A DNA stretch of 64,000 nucleotides, taken from Puia dinghuensis. Lineage in GTDB: Bacteria; Bacteroidota; Bacteroidia; Chitinophagales; Chitinophagaceae. The stretch covers positions 1-64,000 of the forward strand of contig JAMFSL010000006.1 in assembly GCA_026225275.1 (NCBI GenBank). Direction: 5' to 3'. Shown piece by piece: positions 9,190 to 16,526 of the stretch (its first letter is position 1; every line of letters begins with the position of its first letter). Position numbers and translations under genes: made by a program. The notes beneath the pieces are model-generated. The model had not been told where the DNA came from. It did no database searches and saw only the letters and a list, made by a program, of their open reading frames with translations.

Positions 9190-12100
9190 CTAAAAATTAA
9201 CATCGATACCGGCCGAGTAGATCCTTGCCTGCGGATATTGCGACACCGCATCCAGCCCCCTCGTCGTCACCCCTACAGAAGCACCCACATAACCGCTCGT
9301 CGCCGCCTGGGAATAGGCACTCCCTACTTCGGGGTCAAGACCGGAATATTTAGTGATCGTCAGCAGATTGTTGCCCATTACGAAGATCCTGGCGCTCCGG
9401 ATCTTGATCCGCTCCATCGCTGCACTGGAAAAAGAATAGCCGATCTGCAGATTTTTCAGTTTGATATAACTACCGCTCTCGACAAAGTAGGTGCTCGGAT
9501 TGGTATAGTTACCGTTAGGATCGTCGATATAGCCCGTAGAAGTGGTATAGCCCATTCGCGGCTGGTTGGTCAGTCCGTTGGTCCCGAAATAAGAATCCTT
9601 CAACGCAATCGGGGAGACATTTGCATCGCTCTCGAAAGCATGCTGTTCATAAACCTTCACGCCATTGAAAAGCTTCACCCCGGCAACGCCGTTCAACAAC
9701 GCCATCAGATCGAAGTTGCTGTAGTTGAGCCTGATCGTTATCCCATAGACCAGCTTCGGATTGGGATTACCGATAGGCATTTCATCCGCCGTATTGACCA
9801 CGGTACCGTTCTTGGAATTGTGGTAGTAGATCAGATCACCCGCATGTGCCCCCGGCTGATCCGTCGCCGCCGCAGCCTGCGCGTCGGTCTTGAAGAGGCC
9901 GAGCACCTTATAGCCATAGAACTGGCCGAAAGGCTGTCCGTTCTCAGTGATCGTCAGGGGATGGCCTTGCATAGCCCCGTACGTGGCATTCCCATTGTTA
10001 TAGTAATTCTGGCCATCATACAGCGCATCAGTGGCAATACCATCCAGGTTGGTCACTTTATTAGTGTTGAAGCCCGCCGTCACAGCAACGTCATAGCTGA
10101 ACTTGCCGACCCTGTCTTTGTATCCCAACAGAACGTCAAATCCTTTTCCCTCCACATTGCCGATATTGGTGAAGAAGGGGGTGGAATAACCTGCGTTCGG
10201 CGGCAGCGGCAACGCATACAGCATATTATCGGTCAGCTTCTTATACCATTCCACACTGAAATATATTTTCCCCTTGTACAATTCTCCGTCGATACCGATA
10301 TTCGTCTCCTTCACCGTTTCCCAGTGCAGGTTCGGATTGGCTTCCGTATTGATCGACGTTCCGATCAGCAATGGTGCACCCGGCGCAAAATTGGCGCCAT
10401 TCACCGAGGTATTGCCAAAACCCGCCACACCCGAATATGGGCCATAGAAAGCCGCAAACGTATAAGGCGCGACATTGCTATTCCCCAGTGTACCATAGCT
10501 GCCCCGCAGCTTCAGCAGGCTCACTACCGGTAATAATCCGGTGAAAAAATTCTCATCACTGATATTCCAGCCGGCAGACGCCGCCGTGAATACCCCTTTT
10601 TGCTTGTCCGGACCGAACACCGTATAATTGGCATCCTGCCGGATAGATCCCGACAGATAATACCGCTGGTCGAAGTTATAATTCACCCGGCCGAAATAAG
10701 ATTTGATCAGCCCGTTCGGGTCATACGTCCCGGTAGCTGTCGTTGTCGACGAAGACGTTGTAACAATAGAATAATCCGGCAGCCCATTGTACGTCACCGT
10801 CGTATTCAGGTTGTCGATCTTCGTCGTGATCTGCTCGTAACCGGCCACCGCATTGATAGAATGCTTGCCGAATTGCTGGTCATAAGTCAGCACAAAATTG
10901 TCCAGTAGCTGCCCGCTCTGGTTATACAGCTTGTTCAGAGAATTCGTCGGGCTTTGATCGGCGCCGAAATCGTAGGGAGCCTGATAATAGTCCTCCGTTT
11001 CCAGGTAATAGGAATAACCCAGTGTCGTCCTGAATGTCAGATGCACCGGCAACTTGACCTCCGCATACACATTACCCTGCAAATTATTCTGAAAATCCAC
11101 CGCATAAGCGTCATAAGCCGCTCCCAACGGGTTCGGACCACCGAATTGAATACCATAACCCGGAGGCACCGTTCCCCAGTTGCCGTCCTCATTCTTGATC
11201 GGGATGATCGGCGCAGTCCGGAAAGGTGCGTTGTGAAGCTGTGCTTCGGCTCCGACCAATGGTTCCGTCTTACGCTGTGACAGGGATAATTGCTCGCCGA
11301 TCTTGATCCAGTTGCCCAACTTATAGTCTGTATTGACCCGAATGCCGCCGATATTCGAATAGTTCCGGACAAAAATGCCCTTCTGCGCATTGTAGAACCC
11401 GGATAGGAGATAGTTGATGTTCTGACCCGATCCGGTGACCGAAAGATTATAGTTCGTTTCGTAGGCATTTCCGTATAAAGCATGCACCCAATCCACATCG
11501 GCCAGCGTATCCGTCTTCGTGGCGCCGGCGAAATAAGTCGGGTTGATCACATTTTCCAGCTTGATATAGTCATCCTTCCGTAACAGCGGAACCAGCTTAG
11601 GCTGCGTGATCCCATACCGTGCGTTGAAATTAACCTGCGGTTTCGTACCGACACCCTTCTTCGTGGTGATTAGAATGACTCCCCCGGCCGCAGCAGAACC
11701 ATAAATCGCAGCTGCACTAGCATCTTTTAATATATCGATCGTCGCAATATCCTGGATATTGATATTGTCCCCCGGCACCCGTACCCCGTCCACGATATAC
11801 AACGGCGGCGGCTGGTGCAGCGATGATAACCCCCTGATGATGATCGTGGGCGCCATCCCGCCCGGCTGCGCCGAGTTCTGAATGACCTCAACCCCTGCGG
11901 CACGACCCTGTAAGGCCGCCGTCACATCCGTTACAGGCAGTTGCTTGATGTCCGCCCCCTTTACCGACGAGACGGCGCCGGTGACGTCCTTCCGCTTTTG
12001 TGTTCCATACCCCACCACGACCACTTCGTCCAGGTTGGATCGGGTTTGAACCAATCCTACTGTCACCGTCGATCCCGTCAAAGTCACCTCCTGCGGTTCA

Positions 12101-12345
12101 TATCCCACAAAGGAAATGACCAGTTTGGTTGCTGAAGACGCTACAGAGAGGGTAAACTTACCGGCCGCATCCGTATTGACCGCATCCACACTTCCTTTCA
12201 CCGTGACGGTAGCCCCGGCTAACGGCGTACCCTTGTCGTCCGTCACCACACCCGTGATGACCTTGTTCTGCGCCTTAGCCATTTGAAAAAAAAGGAGTAA
12301 ACAAATGCATGCAAGCATGCTGGTCAGCAATCGTTTTTTTGTCAT
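9190..12345 (-). CDS. SusC/RagA TonB-dependent outer-membrane transporter
   Basis: This imports oligosaccharides across the outer membrane with SusD, powered by TonB. The start is shifted from 12462 to the ATG at 12345, giving signal peptide TKKRLLTSMLACICLLLFF...AKAQ. A CarboxypepD-reg-like domain (ITGVVTDDKGTPLAGATVTV) comes next, then the SusC signature DEVVVVGYGTQKRKDVTGAV near residue 110, the plug domain, and a 22-strand-type barrel ending in an aromatic-rich C-terminus (SAGIDVNF). Order susC-susD-GH97 marks a small utilisation locus for alpha-glucan or alpha-galactoside. No sigma/anti-sigma pair or HTCS regulator adjoins it. Confidence 0.95.
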   Translation of the reverse strand: MTKKRLLTSMLACICLLLFFQMAKAQNKVITGVVTDDKGTPLAGATVTVKGSVDAVNTDAAGKFTLSVASSATKLVISFVGYEPQEVTLTGSTVTVGLVQTRSNLDEVVVVGYGTQKRKDVTGAVSSVKGADIKQLPVTDVTAALQGRAAGVEVIQNSAQPGGMAPTIIIRGLSSLHQPPPLYIVDGVRVPGDNINIQDIATIDILKDASAAAIYGSAAAGGVILITTKKGVGTKPQVNFNARYGITQPKLVPLLRKDDYIKLENVINPTYFAGATKTDTLADVDWVHALYGNAYETNYNLSVTGSGQNINYLLSGFYNAQKGIFVRNYSNIGGIRVNTDYKLGNWIKIGEQLSLSQRKTEPLVGAEAQLHNAPFRTAPIIPIKNEDGNWGTVPPGYGIQFGGPNPLGAAYDAYAVDFQNNLQGNVYAEVKLPVHLTFRTTLGYSYYLETEDYYQAPYDFGADQSPTNSLNKLYNQSGQLLDNFVLTYDQQFGKHSINAVAGYEQITTKIDNLNTTVTYNGLPDYSIVTTSSSTTTATGTYDPNGLIKSYFGRVNYNFDQRYYLSGSIRQDANYTVFGPDKQKGVFTAASAGWNISDENFFTGLLPVVSLLKLRGSYGTLGNSNVAPYTFAAFYGPYSGVAGFGNTSVNGANFAPGAPLLIGTSINTEANPNLHWETVKETNIGIDGELYKGKIYFSVEWYKKLTDNMLYALPLPPNAGYSTPFFTNIGNVEGKGFDVLLGYKDRVGKFSYDVAVTAGFNTNKVTNLDGIATDALYDGQNYYNNGNATYGAMQGHPLTITENGQPFGQFYGYKVLGLFKTDAQAAAATDQPGAHAGDLIYYHNSKNGTVVNTADEMPIGNPNPKLVYGITIRLNYSNFDLMALLNGVAGVKLFNGVKVYEQHAFESDANVSPIALKDSYFGTNGLTNQPRMGYTTSTGYIDDPNGNYTNPSTYFVESGSYIKLKNLQIGYSFSSAAMERIKIRSARIFVMGNNLLTITKYSGLDPEVGSAYSQAATSGYVGASVGVTTRGLDAVSQYPQARIYSAGIDVNF

Positions 12346-12586
12346 AAACAGCTGTTTGTTATGTGAGTTAATAGCATTGGTTGATTGCACCCGGCTGGAA
12401 AGTACGCGCATTGGAAAGCTGATGGGAGAGAGTTCCTCAGGAGAGAATATCGTTATCCACAAGCAATCGTTCTGGTAGTATTTTCAGCAAAAGGCCGCTG
12501 AGAGTTTTTAAGACTCCAAAGGAAAAAATTGAAGGGGGAGATGGCAACTATTATTCGCTTAGTATAAGATATATTGTAGAAAAGCA
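12346..12586. other. Upstream region of susC with no canonical -7 box
   Basis: A 12-bp perfect palindrome (AAACAGCTGTTT, 12346-12357) directly abuts the susC start codon. Otherwise I see no TANNTTTG on the minus strand and no gene. The left part is mixed sequence and the right part is AT-rich. Confidence 0.4.
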
Positions 12587-12610
12587 AATGCCATGCGTTG
12601 GCATGGCATT
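12578..12610 (-). terminator. Terminator of the RMD1-DUF3237-DUF302 operon
   Basis: A perfect 10-bp inverted repeat, AATGCCATGC / GCATGGCATT, with loop GTTG (12587-12610). Read on the minus strand the stem is followed by TTGCTTTTC, a moderately T-rich tail. It lies about 100 bp after the DUF302 stop and insulates the operon from susC. Confidence 0.65.
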
Positions 12611-12713
12611 AATAATCAATCGACTAATAACACATTAAAAATAATAAAATATAATAGATTTGTAGTCCTCGCACTACGCTTTCAATCGTGTATAAAAAAC
12701 GCAAACACCGCGA

Positions 12714-13145
12714 TCACCCATGAATGACCTTGTCGACAAGCGGCCCGAAGTCGAGCTTTTTGACCATCTCATCAGGTAACCCATACCGTTCGCCCAGGTA
12801 AGCAGGATCATTATACGTCAGCCAGACATCCGGGCCCTCATGACTCCAGGCTAGCAGCTTCAACGGAAGATCCAGTGCCGACAGCGGAAAAGAATCCATG
12901 ATCGGCGTCCCGGCCAGCGGATTGCCAAAGACCAGCAGTTCAGTCGGCGGGAGATCCAATCCAACCTTCCGGGCTTCCGCCTGCTGATCGATCCGGGCGA
13001 AAACTACAATACCCTTTGCGGCCAGCAGCTGCTGAAACAGGTCCAAAGACTTCTTGACGTCATGTGGACTCTTTTTACTGATGACCCCATTGTTATTCAT
13101 ATCCATGGCCAATTGATTTGACTGAATAAGATCGCTAACACTCAC
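12714..13145 (-). CDS. DUF302 domain protein
   Basis: The protein matches the DUF302 pattern: LFQQLLAAKGIVVFARIDQQ, KVGLDLPPTELLVFGNPLAG and TPIMDSFPLSALDLPLK, with about 143 residues. The family is soluble and of unknown function; members occur alone or fused to redox and metal-related proteins. It overlaps the upstream DUF3237 gene by 4 bp (ATGA type), which implies translational coupling. A hairpin terminator follows. Confidence 0.85.
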   Translation of the reverse strand: MSVSDLIQSNQLAMDMNNNGVISKKSPHDVKKSLDLFQQLLAAKGIVVFARIDQQAEARKVGLDLPPTELLVFGNPLAGTPIMDSFPLSALDLPLKLLAWSHEGPDVWLTYNDPAYLGERYGLPDEMVKKLDFGPLVDKVIHG

Positions 13146-13636
13146 ATCACCTCAAACAAATTATACACAGGTCCTTTCGCAGTCCGGAACCCTGTTCCTA
13201 TCGCCAAAATATGATTCAACCACCCATACTTCACGGCAGCAGTATCAAACATCACCGTCGTTCTGAAATAATACGTCGCCGGATCCACCACTTCCCCCCG
13301 ATCGACCCGCTGCAGGATCTCGCGTTCCCCTGCCCGTAACCCCTGGTACATCATATTGATCAGTTCGCCATCATCGGTTTTCAGCATCAGCTTCACATCT
13401 AAATGAACCGTACCATCGCTCCTGACCGTTTGCCAGTCACTGCCCCCATCCAAAACAACTCCGTTCAGCCTTTCTCCCTCGAATATCCCGCCGGGTATCA
13501 CACCCACCCGCTTAAAACCTGCCGGCGTAGCCCCGATGATCACCATCGGCTTGACATCCAGACGCATAGTGAACAAATGCCGCGTACTGACGGATTGCAG
13601 AAGAATAGGAAGGCTCGCCATTAAATTTTCAGACAT
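13142..13636 (-). CDS. DUF3237 family protein
   Basis: This 164-residue protein fits the DUF3237 family: RLDVKPMVIIGATPAGFKRV, GGIFEGERLNGVVLDGGSDW, RSDGTVHLDVKLMLKTDDG, and the C-terminal block YYFRTTVMFDT...YGWLNHILAIGTG. These are small beta-barrel-like proteins without a firmly known activity, often in catabolic gene clusters. It lies 10 bp after the RMD1-like gene and overlaps DUF302 by 4 bp, so the three form one operon. The ATG at 13636 is taken; an internal Met at 13621 is possible. Confidence 0.85.
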   Translation of the reverse strand: MSENLMASLPILLQSVSTRHLFTMRLDVKPMVIIGATPAGFKRVGVIPGGIFEGERLNGVVLDGGSDWQTVRSDGTVHLDVKLMLKTDDGELINMMYQGLRAGEREILQRVDRGEVVDPATYYFRTTVMFDTAAVKYGWLNHILAIGTGFRTAKGPVYNLFEVM

Positions 13637-13646
13637 AAAAAGATGA

Positions 13647-14429
13647 TTAGGCCTTAAATAATTTATCGATCACCAGATTGATCACCTCTAACGCCACAAG
13701 GATGATAATAATCCATTCCAGGAAAGTGCTGTTTCGGTATTGCAGCAGATCTTTGAACAGCTCCAGGTTTTCCCGCACAATTTCCAAACCTTCGCGGACA
13801 TCCCGATACCTTTCCTGCAAATCAAAAGTACGCTTCAGTCCCTGGTCGATCCGGTTGAGGTTTTCATCCTCCCAGGTCTCCGGCGGTGAATCGAAAATGT
13901 ATAGGTTCTCCGCAATACGGTTCTTCAGGTTGAGCGTCTTGCCGATATACTTCTTCAGATTATTTCCCGATATGCTCAGCCGCCCGCGCCGCTCCAGGTT
14001 CAGCGTGTGAGAGTTCGTCTCCTCCTGTAACAGGTTAGTCTGCTCCGAATAATAATCCAGCGCCACAGACTGGCTGACATTTAACATGATCAACCGCAAC
14101 GTTTCGATATCCGGCTTTGTGATCTCTATCTTATTATACCCGAACTTATTCTCCCGGGCATTCGTCTCCACATCGAATTCCTCACTAAGTTTTAACTCAA
14201 ACACATTTTTGCAATAAGGAGCGATCCGATCCAAAAAAGCAGAGGCATCCGACTCCTGGTACCCCAGAAAACAAACGACCCCATATCTGAACACATACAC
14301 ATAACAAGTCTCATCGGTCATATAAAACAACTCATCGGCATCATAATGATAGATGCCCTCCCGGTAAGCCGTCCTGAATGCCCGGACATCGATGCTGTCG
14401 GCTATCTGGTATGATATGACTTGTGGCAT
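13647..14429 (-). CDS. RMD1/YagE (DUF155) family membrane protein
   Basis: This 260-residue protein has the DUF155 layout: an N-terminal alpha/beta part containing YHYDADELFYMTDETCYVYV and GVVCFLGY, a helical core (SQSVALDYYSEQTNLLQEET, LNLKNRIAENLYIFDSPPE), and one C-terminal membrane helix (FLEWIIIILVALEVINLVI). The yeast relative Rmd1/Sif2 family is linked to mitochondrial and meiotic functions; bacterial members are uncharacterised. It probably faces the cytoplasm, anchored by its tail. It is the first gene of a three-gene leftward operon. Confidence 0.8.
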   Translation of the reverse strand: MPQVISYQIADSIDVRAFRTAYREGIYHYDADELFYMTDETCYVYVFRYGVVCFLGYQESDASAFLDRIAPYCKNVFELKLSEEFDVETNARENKFGYNKIEITKPDIETLRLIMLNVSQSVALDYYSEQTNLLQEETNSHTLNLERRGRLSISGNNLKKYIGKTLNLKNRIAENLYIFDSPPETWEDENLNRIDQGLKRTFDLQERYRDVREGLEIVRENLELFKDLLQYRNSTFLEWIIIILVALEVINLVIDKLFKA

Positions 14430-14568
14430 AATCCCAATTTAGACCCAATAAGTCCCTTTTATAGGCCCATTTATTCTCCAAAAAAACCCATATTAACTTA
14501 CCGAAATACTAAACAATTTAGTATATTTACACTCATCCTTTTCATTTAACCAAACAAACCGACTAAAC

Positions 14569-14955
14569 ATGGATTCGCTTGCTCCTAACCTCTTTGTAAA
14601 AGACATCCGTTCGACTATCGAATTCTACAAACTCCTCGGCTTCCAGCAGATCATGTCCGTTCCCGGAGAAGGCGAAGGCCAGCTCGTCTGGGCCATGGTC
14701 ACCAGCGGAAAGGTCACCTTCATGTTCCAGACCTTTGAAAGCCTCGGCGATACGCTGCCCCAGATCAGCCGCAATGACGGAGGCTCCCTGTTGTTCTACA
14801 TCAGGATCCCCAACATCCGGACATTCTTCGAGACCATCCATGACAAAGTTAACGTTATCCATGGTCTCCAAAAGACCTTCTATGGAGCCACTGAATTCTC
14901 CATCACCGACCCCAATAATTACGTGCTGACTTTTGCTGAAGATGAGGTTGGTTAG
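14569..14955 (+). CDS. VOC (glyoxalase/bleomycin resistance fold) protein
   Basis: The 128-residue protein shows the vicinal-oxygen-chelate fold: LFVKDIRSTIEFYKLLGFQ in the first half and IPNIRTFFETI with ITDPNNYVLTFAE in the second. Such proteins bind metal or drug between paired beta-alpha-beta-beta-beta units, but the substrate is unclear. It stands alone on the plus strand, with a near-consensus -7 box (TATATTTA, 14522-14529). The FecR-like gene converges on it after only 9 bp. Confidence 0.82.
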   Translation: MDSLAPNLFVKDIRSTIEFYKLLGFQQIMSVPGEGEGQLVWAMVTSGKVTFMFQTFESLGDTLPQISRNDGGSLLFYIRIPNIRTFFETIHDKVNVIHGLQKTFYGATEFSITDPNNYVLTFAEDEVG

Positions 14956-14964
14956 ACGAATCGA

Positions 14965-15516
14965 TTAGCGCACCGCTAAATGAAACTTCTCCCTCACCTT
15001 ATCCTCTTCAGGTCCGGTCATCTTTTCCTTTTCCATCAAATCGATCTCCCGGTTGATCATGACCATATCCCCCGCTGTCAATTCCTCCGGCAGGCTGTCT
15101 GTGTCCGAATGATAAGACTTCGACACCCGCAGCCTGCCGCCCAGCAGGTCGACCTCCTCCCCTGGCCTCTTCCGCACCGCATCCACCGCAAAGCTTGCCC
15201 CCGTCGTATCCAGCACTTCAATAACCAAATTCCCCGTATGCACCACGAAAGGCATGCCCCCCGACTCCACCACCTCAAACATCCCCTCTCCGTCTATTTC
15301 CACCTTACGGCCTTCCTTTCCAAATCCCTTCGACGGCACGATGGTCGTCCCACTGCTGATCGCAACATGACTTCCATCCGGCAGACTGACCATCTGCTGC
15401 CCGGCCGTGCCATTGGAATAACTGACTCCGGGCGCTACCCTAACTATCTTATCCACATTGCCGTGGCACCCCGCCGCAACCAGCAAGAGTACGAATGAAA
15501 AATATTTCTCACGCAT
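14965..15516 (-). CDS. FecR-domain lipoprotein
   Basis: The N-terminus is a lipoprotein signal (YFSFVLLLVAAGC, lipidated Cys about residue 17). The body resembles the periplasmic FecR domain: VSLPDGSHVAISSGTTIVP, VEIDGEGMFEVVESGGMPFVV, HTGNLVIEVLDTTGASFAVDA and LLGGRLRVS. FecR anti-sigma factors normally carry a membrane helix and a cytoplasmic anti-sigma segment; both are missing here and no sigma factor is nearby. So this is probably a free-standing envelope protein that reuses the domain, not a regulator of an ECF sigma factor. It diverges from cvfB. Confidence 0.75.
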   Translation of the reverse strand: MREKYFSFVLLLVAAGCHGNVDKIVRVAPGVSYSNGTAGQQMVSLPDGSHVAISSGTTIVPSKGFGKEGRKVEIDGEGMFEVVESGGMPFVVHTGNLVIEVLDTTGASFAVDAVRKRPGEEVDLLGGRLRVSKSYHSDTDSLPEELTAGDMVMINREIDLMEKEKMTGPEEDKVREKFHLAVR

Positions 15517-15554
15517 CTGGCGAATCTACAACTTTTTCCTTCCCACAGACATCG

Positions 15555-15562
15555 TACCTTTA
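15555..15562 (+). promoter_or_regulatory. -7-like box directly before cvfB
   Basis: TACCTTTA differs from TANNTTTG at the last base and is four bases from the ATG at 15567, the same spacing as the box before guaD. This would make the transcript leaderless or nearly so. Confidence 0.3.
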
Positions 15563-15566
15563 CCCG

Positions 15567-16421
15567 ATGATCCGGATCGGCGAATACAACACCTTGACTG
15601 TACAACGGGAACTCTCCATGGGCCTCATCCTCGACGATGGCGGCGAAGGCATTCTCCTTCCCAAAAGATTCGTGCCCCGCCATGCCAAACCCGGGGACCA
15701 GCTCAAGGTCTTCCTTTACCATGACAGCGAAGACCGGATCATCGCCACTACCCAGGAGCCCAAAGGAGTCCTCGGTGATATTGTCCTTTTACAGGTCGTC
15801 AGCCTCACCCCGCAAGGCGCCTTCCTCGACTGGGGGCTAATGAAAGATATCTTCGTCCCAAAATCCAAACAACTCAGCGGCATGCGCCTCGGCGGCGATT
15901 ACCTCGTCCGTATCTACCTGGATGAACAGACCGGTCGCCTCGCCGCCACCGAAAAGATTGAACCTGGCCTCAGCAATGAGAACCTGACTGTTAAAGACAA
16001 TGACCTCGTTGATCTTACCGTCTACCGCCGCACCGATATCGGCTATGTCGTCATCATCAATAACCACCATACCGGCGTCCTCCATTTCAATGAGATCTAC
16101 CGGGATATTAAGGTCGGTGACCGCTTCCCCGGCTTCATCAAAAACATACTCCCCGCCGACCAGGCCCCTTCCGGGGAAACCCAGATCGACGTCGCCGCCG
16201 GCCGTCCTGGCTACAGTCGCGTCGAAGATGCCGCCGACAAAGTCCTCCGCCTGCTAAAAGAACACAAAGGCCGCCTCCCCTATCACGACAAGTCGGATCC
16301 TGAAGAGATCTACTCTTTCTTTGGCATGAGTAAGAAAACATTTAAAATGACCACGGGAAAGCTCTACAAGGAAAGAAAGATTACCCTTACCGACAACGGC
16401 ATCGAATTGGCCGGGAATTAA
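15567..16421 (+). CDS. cvfB: CvfB-like S1 RNA-binding protein
   Basis: The ATG at 15567 (MIRIGEYNTLTV) is chosen over the upstream 15495 because the protein family starts here and the 72 extra bases cover the FecR gene and its start. The protein of about 284 residues has tandem OB/S1-type domains (GILLPKRFVP, VSLTPQGAFLDWGLMKDIFV, VVIINNHHTGVLHFNE) and a C-terminal winged-helix-like segment (DPEEIYSFFGMSKKTFKMTT) as in CvfB/YitL. CvfB binds RNA and affects virulence gene expression in staphylococci; here its role is likely general RNA metabolism. It is divergent from the FecR gene with a 50-bp gap. Confidence 0.85.
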   Translation: MIRIGEYNTLTVQRELSMGLILDDGGEGILLPKRFVPRHAKPGDQLKVFLYHDSEDRIIATTQEPKGVLGDIVLLQVVSLTPQGAFLDWGLMKDIFVPKSKQLSGMRLGGDYLVRIYLDEQTGRLAATEKIEPGLSNENLTVKDNDLVDLTVYRRTDIGYVVIINNHHTGVLHFNEIYRDIKVGDRFPGFIKNILPADQAPSGETQIDVAAGRPGYSRVEDAADKVLRLLKEHKGRLPYHDKSDPEEIYSFFGMSKKTFKMTTGKLYKERKITLTDNGIELAGN

Positions 16422-16526
16422 TCCAACGGCAGCTTAATGGCACACTAATTGCAAACAGTTTTTTGTTTCACACTAGCTGTCCCTCCAATCACTCCTACGG
16501 AACCGATTTCTCTCTAAGCACCAATT

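Noticed and set aside
9061-10533. 490-aa plus-strand ORF
   Set aside because: Antisense shadow of susC, whose frame is fully supported by family motifs.
12346-12357. AAACAGCTGTTT palindrome as a susC operator
   Set aside because: It covers the ribosome-binding region directly at the ATG and has no second copy; chance is likely.
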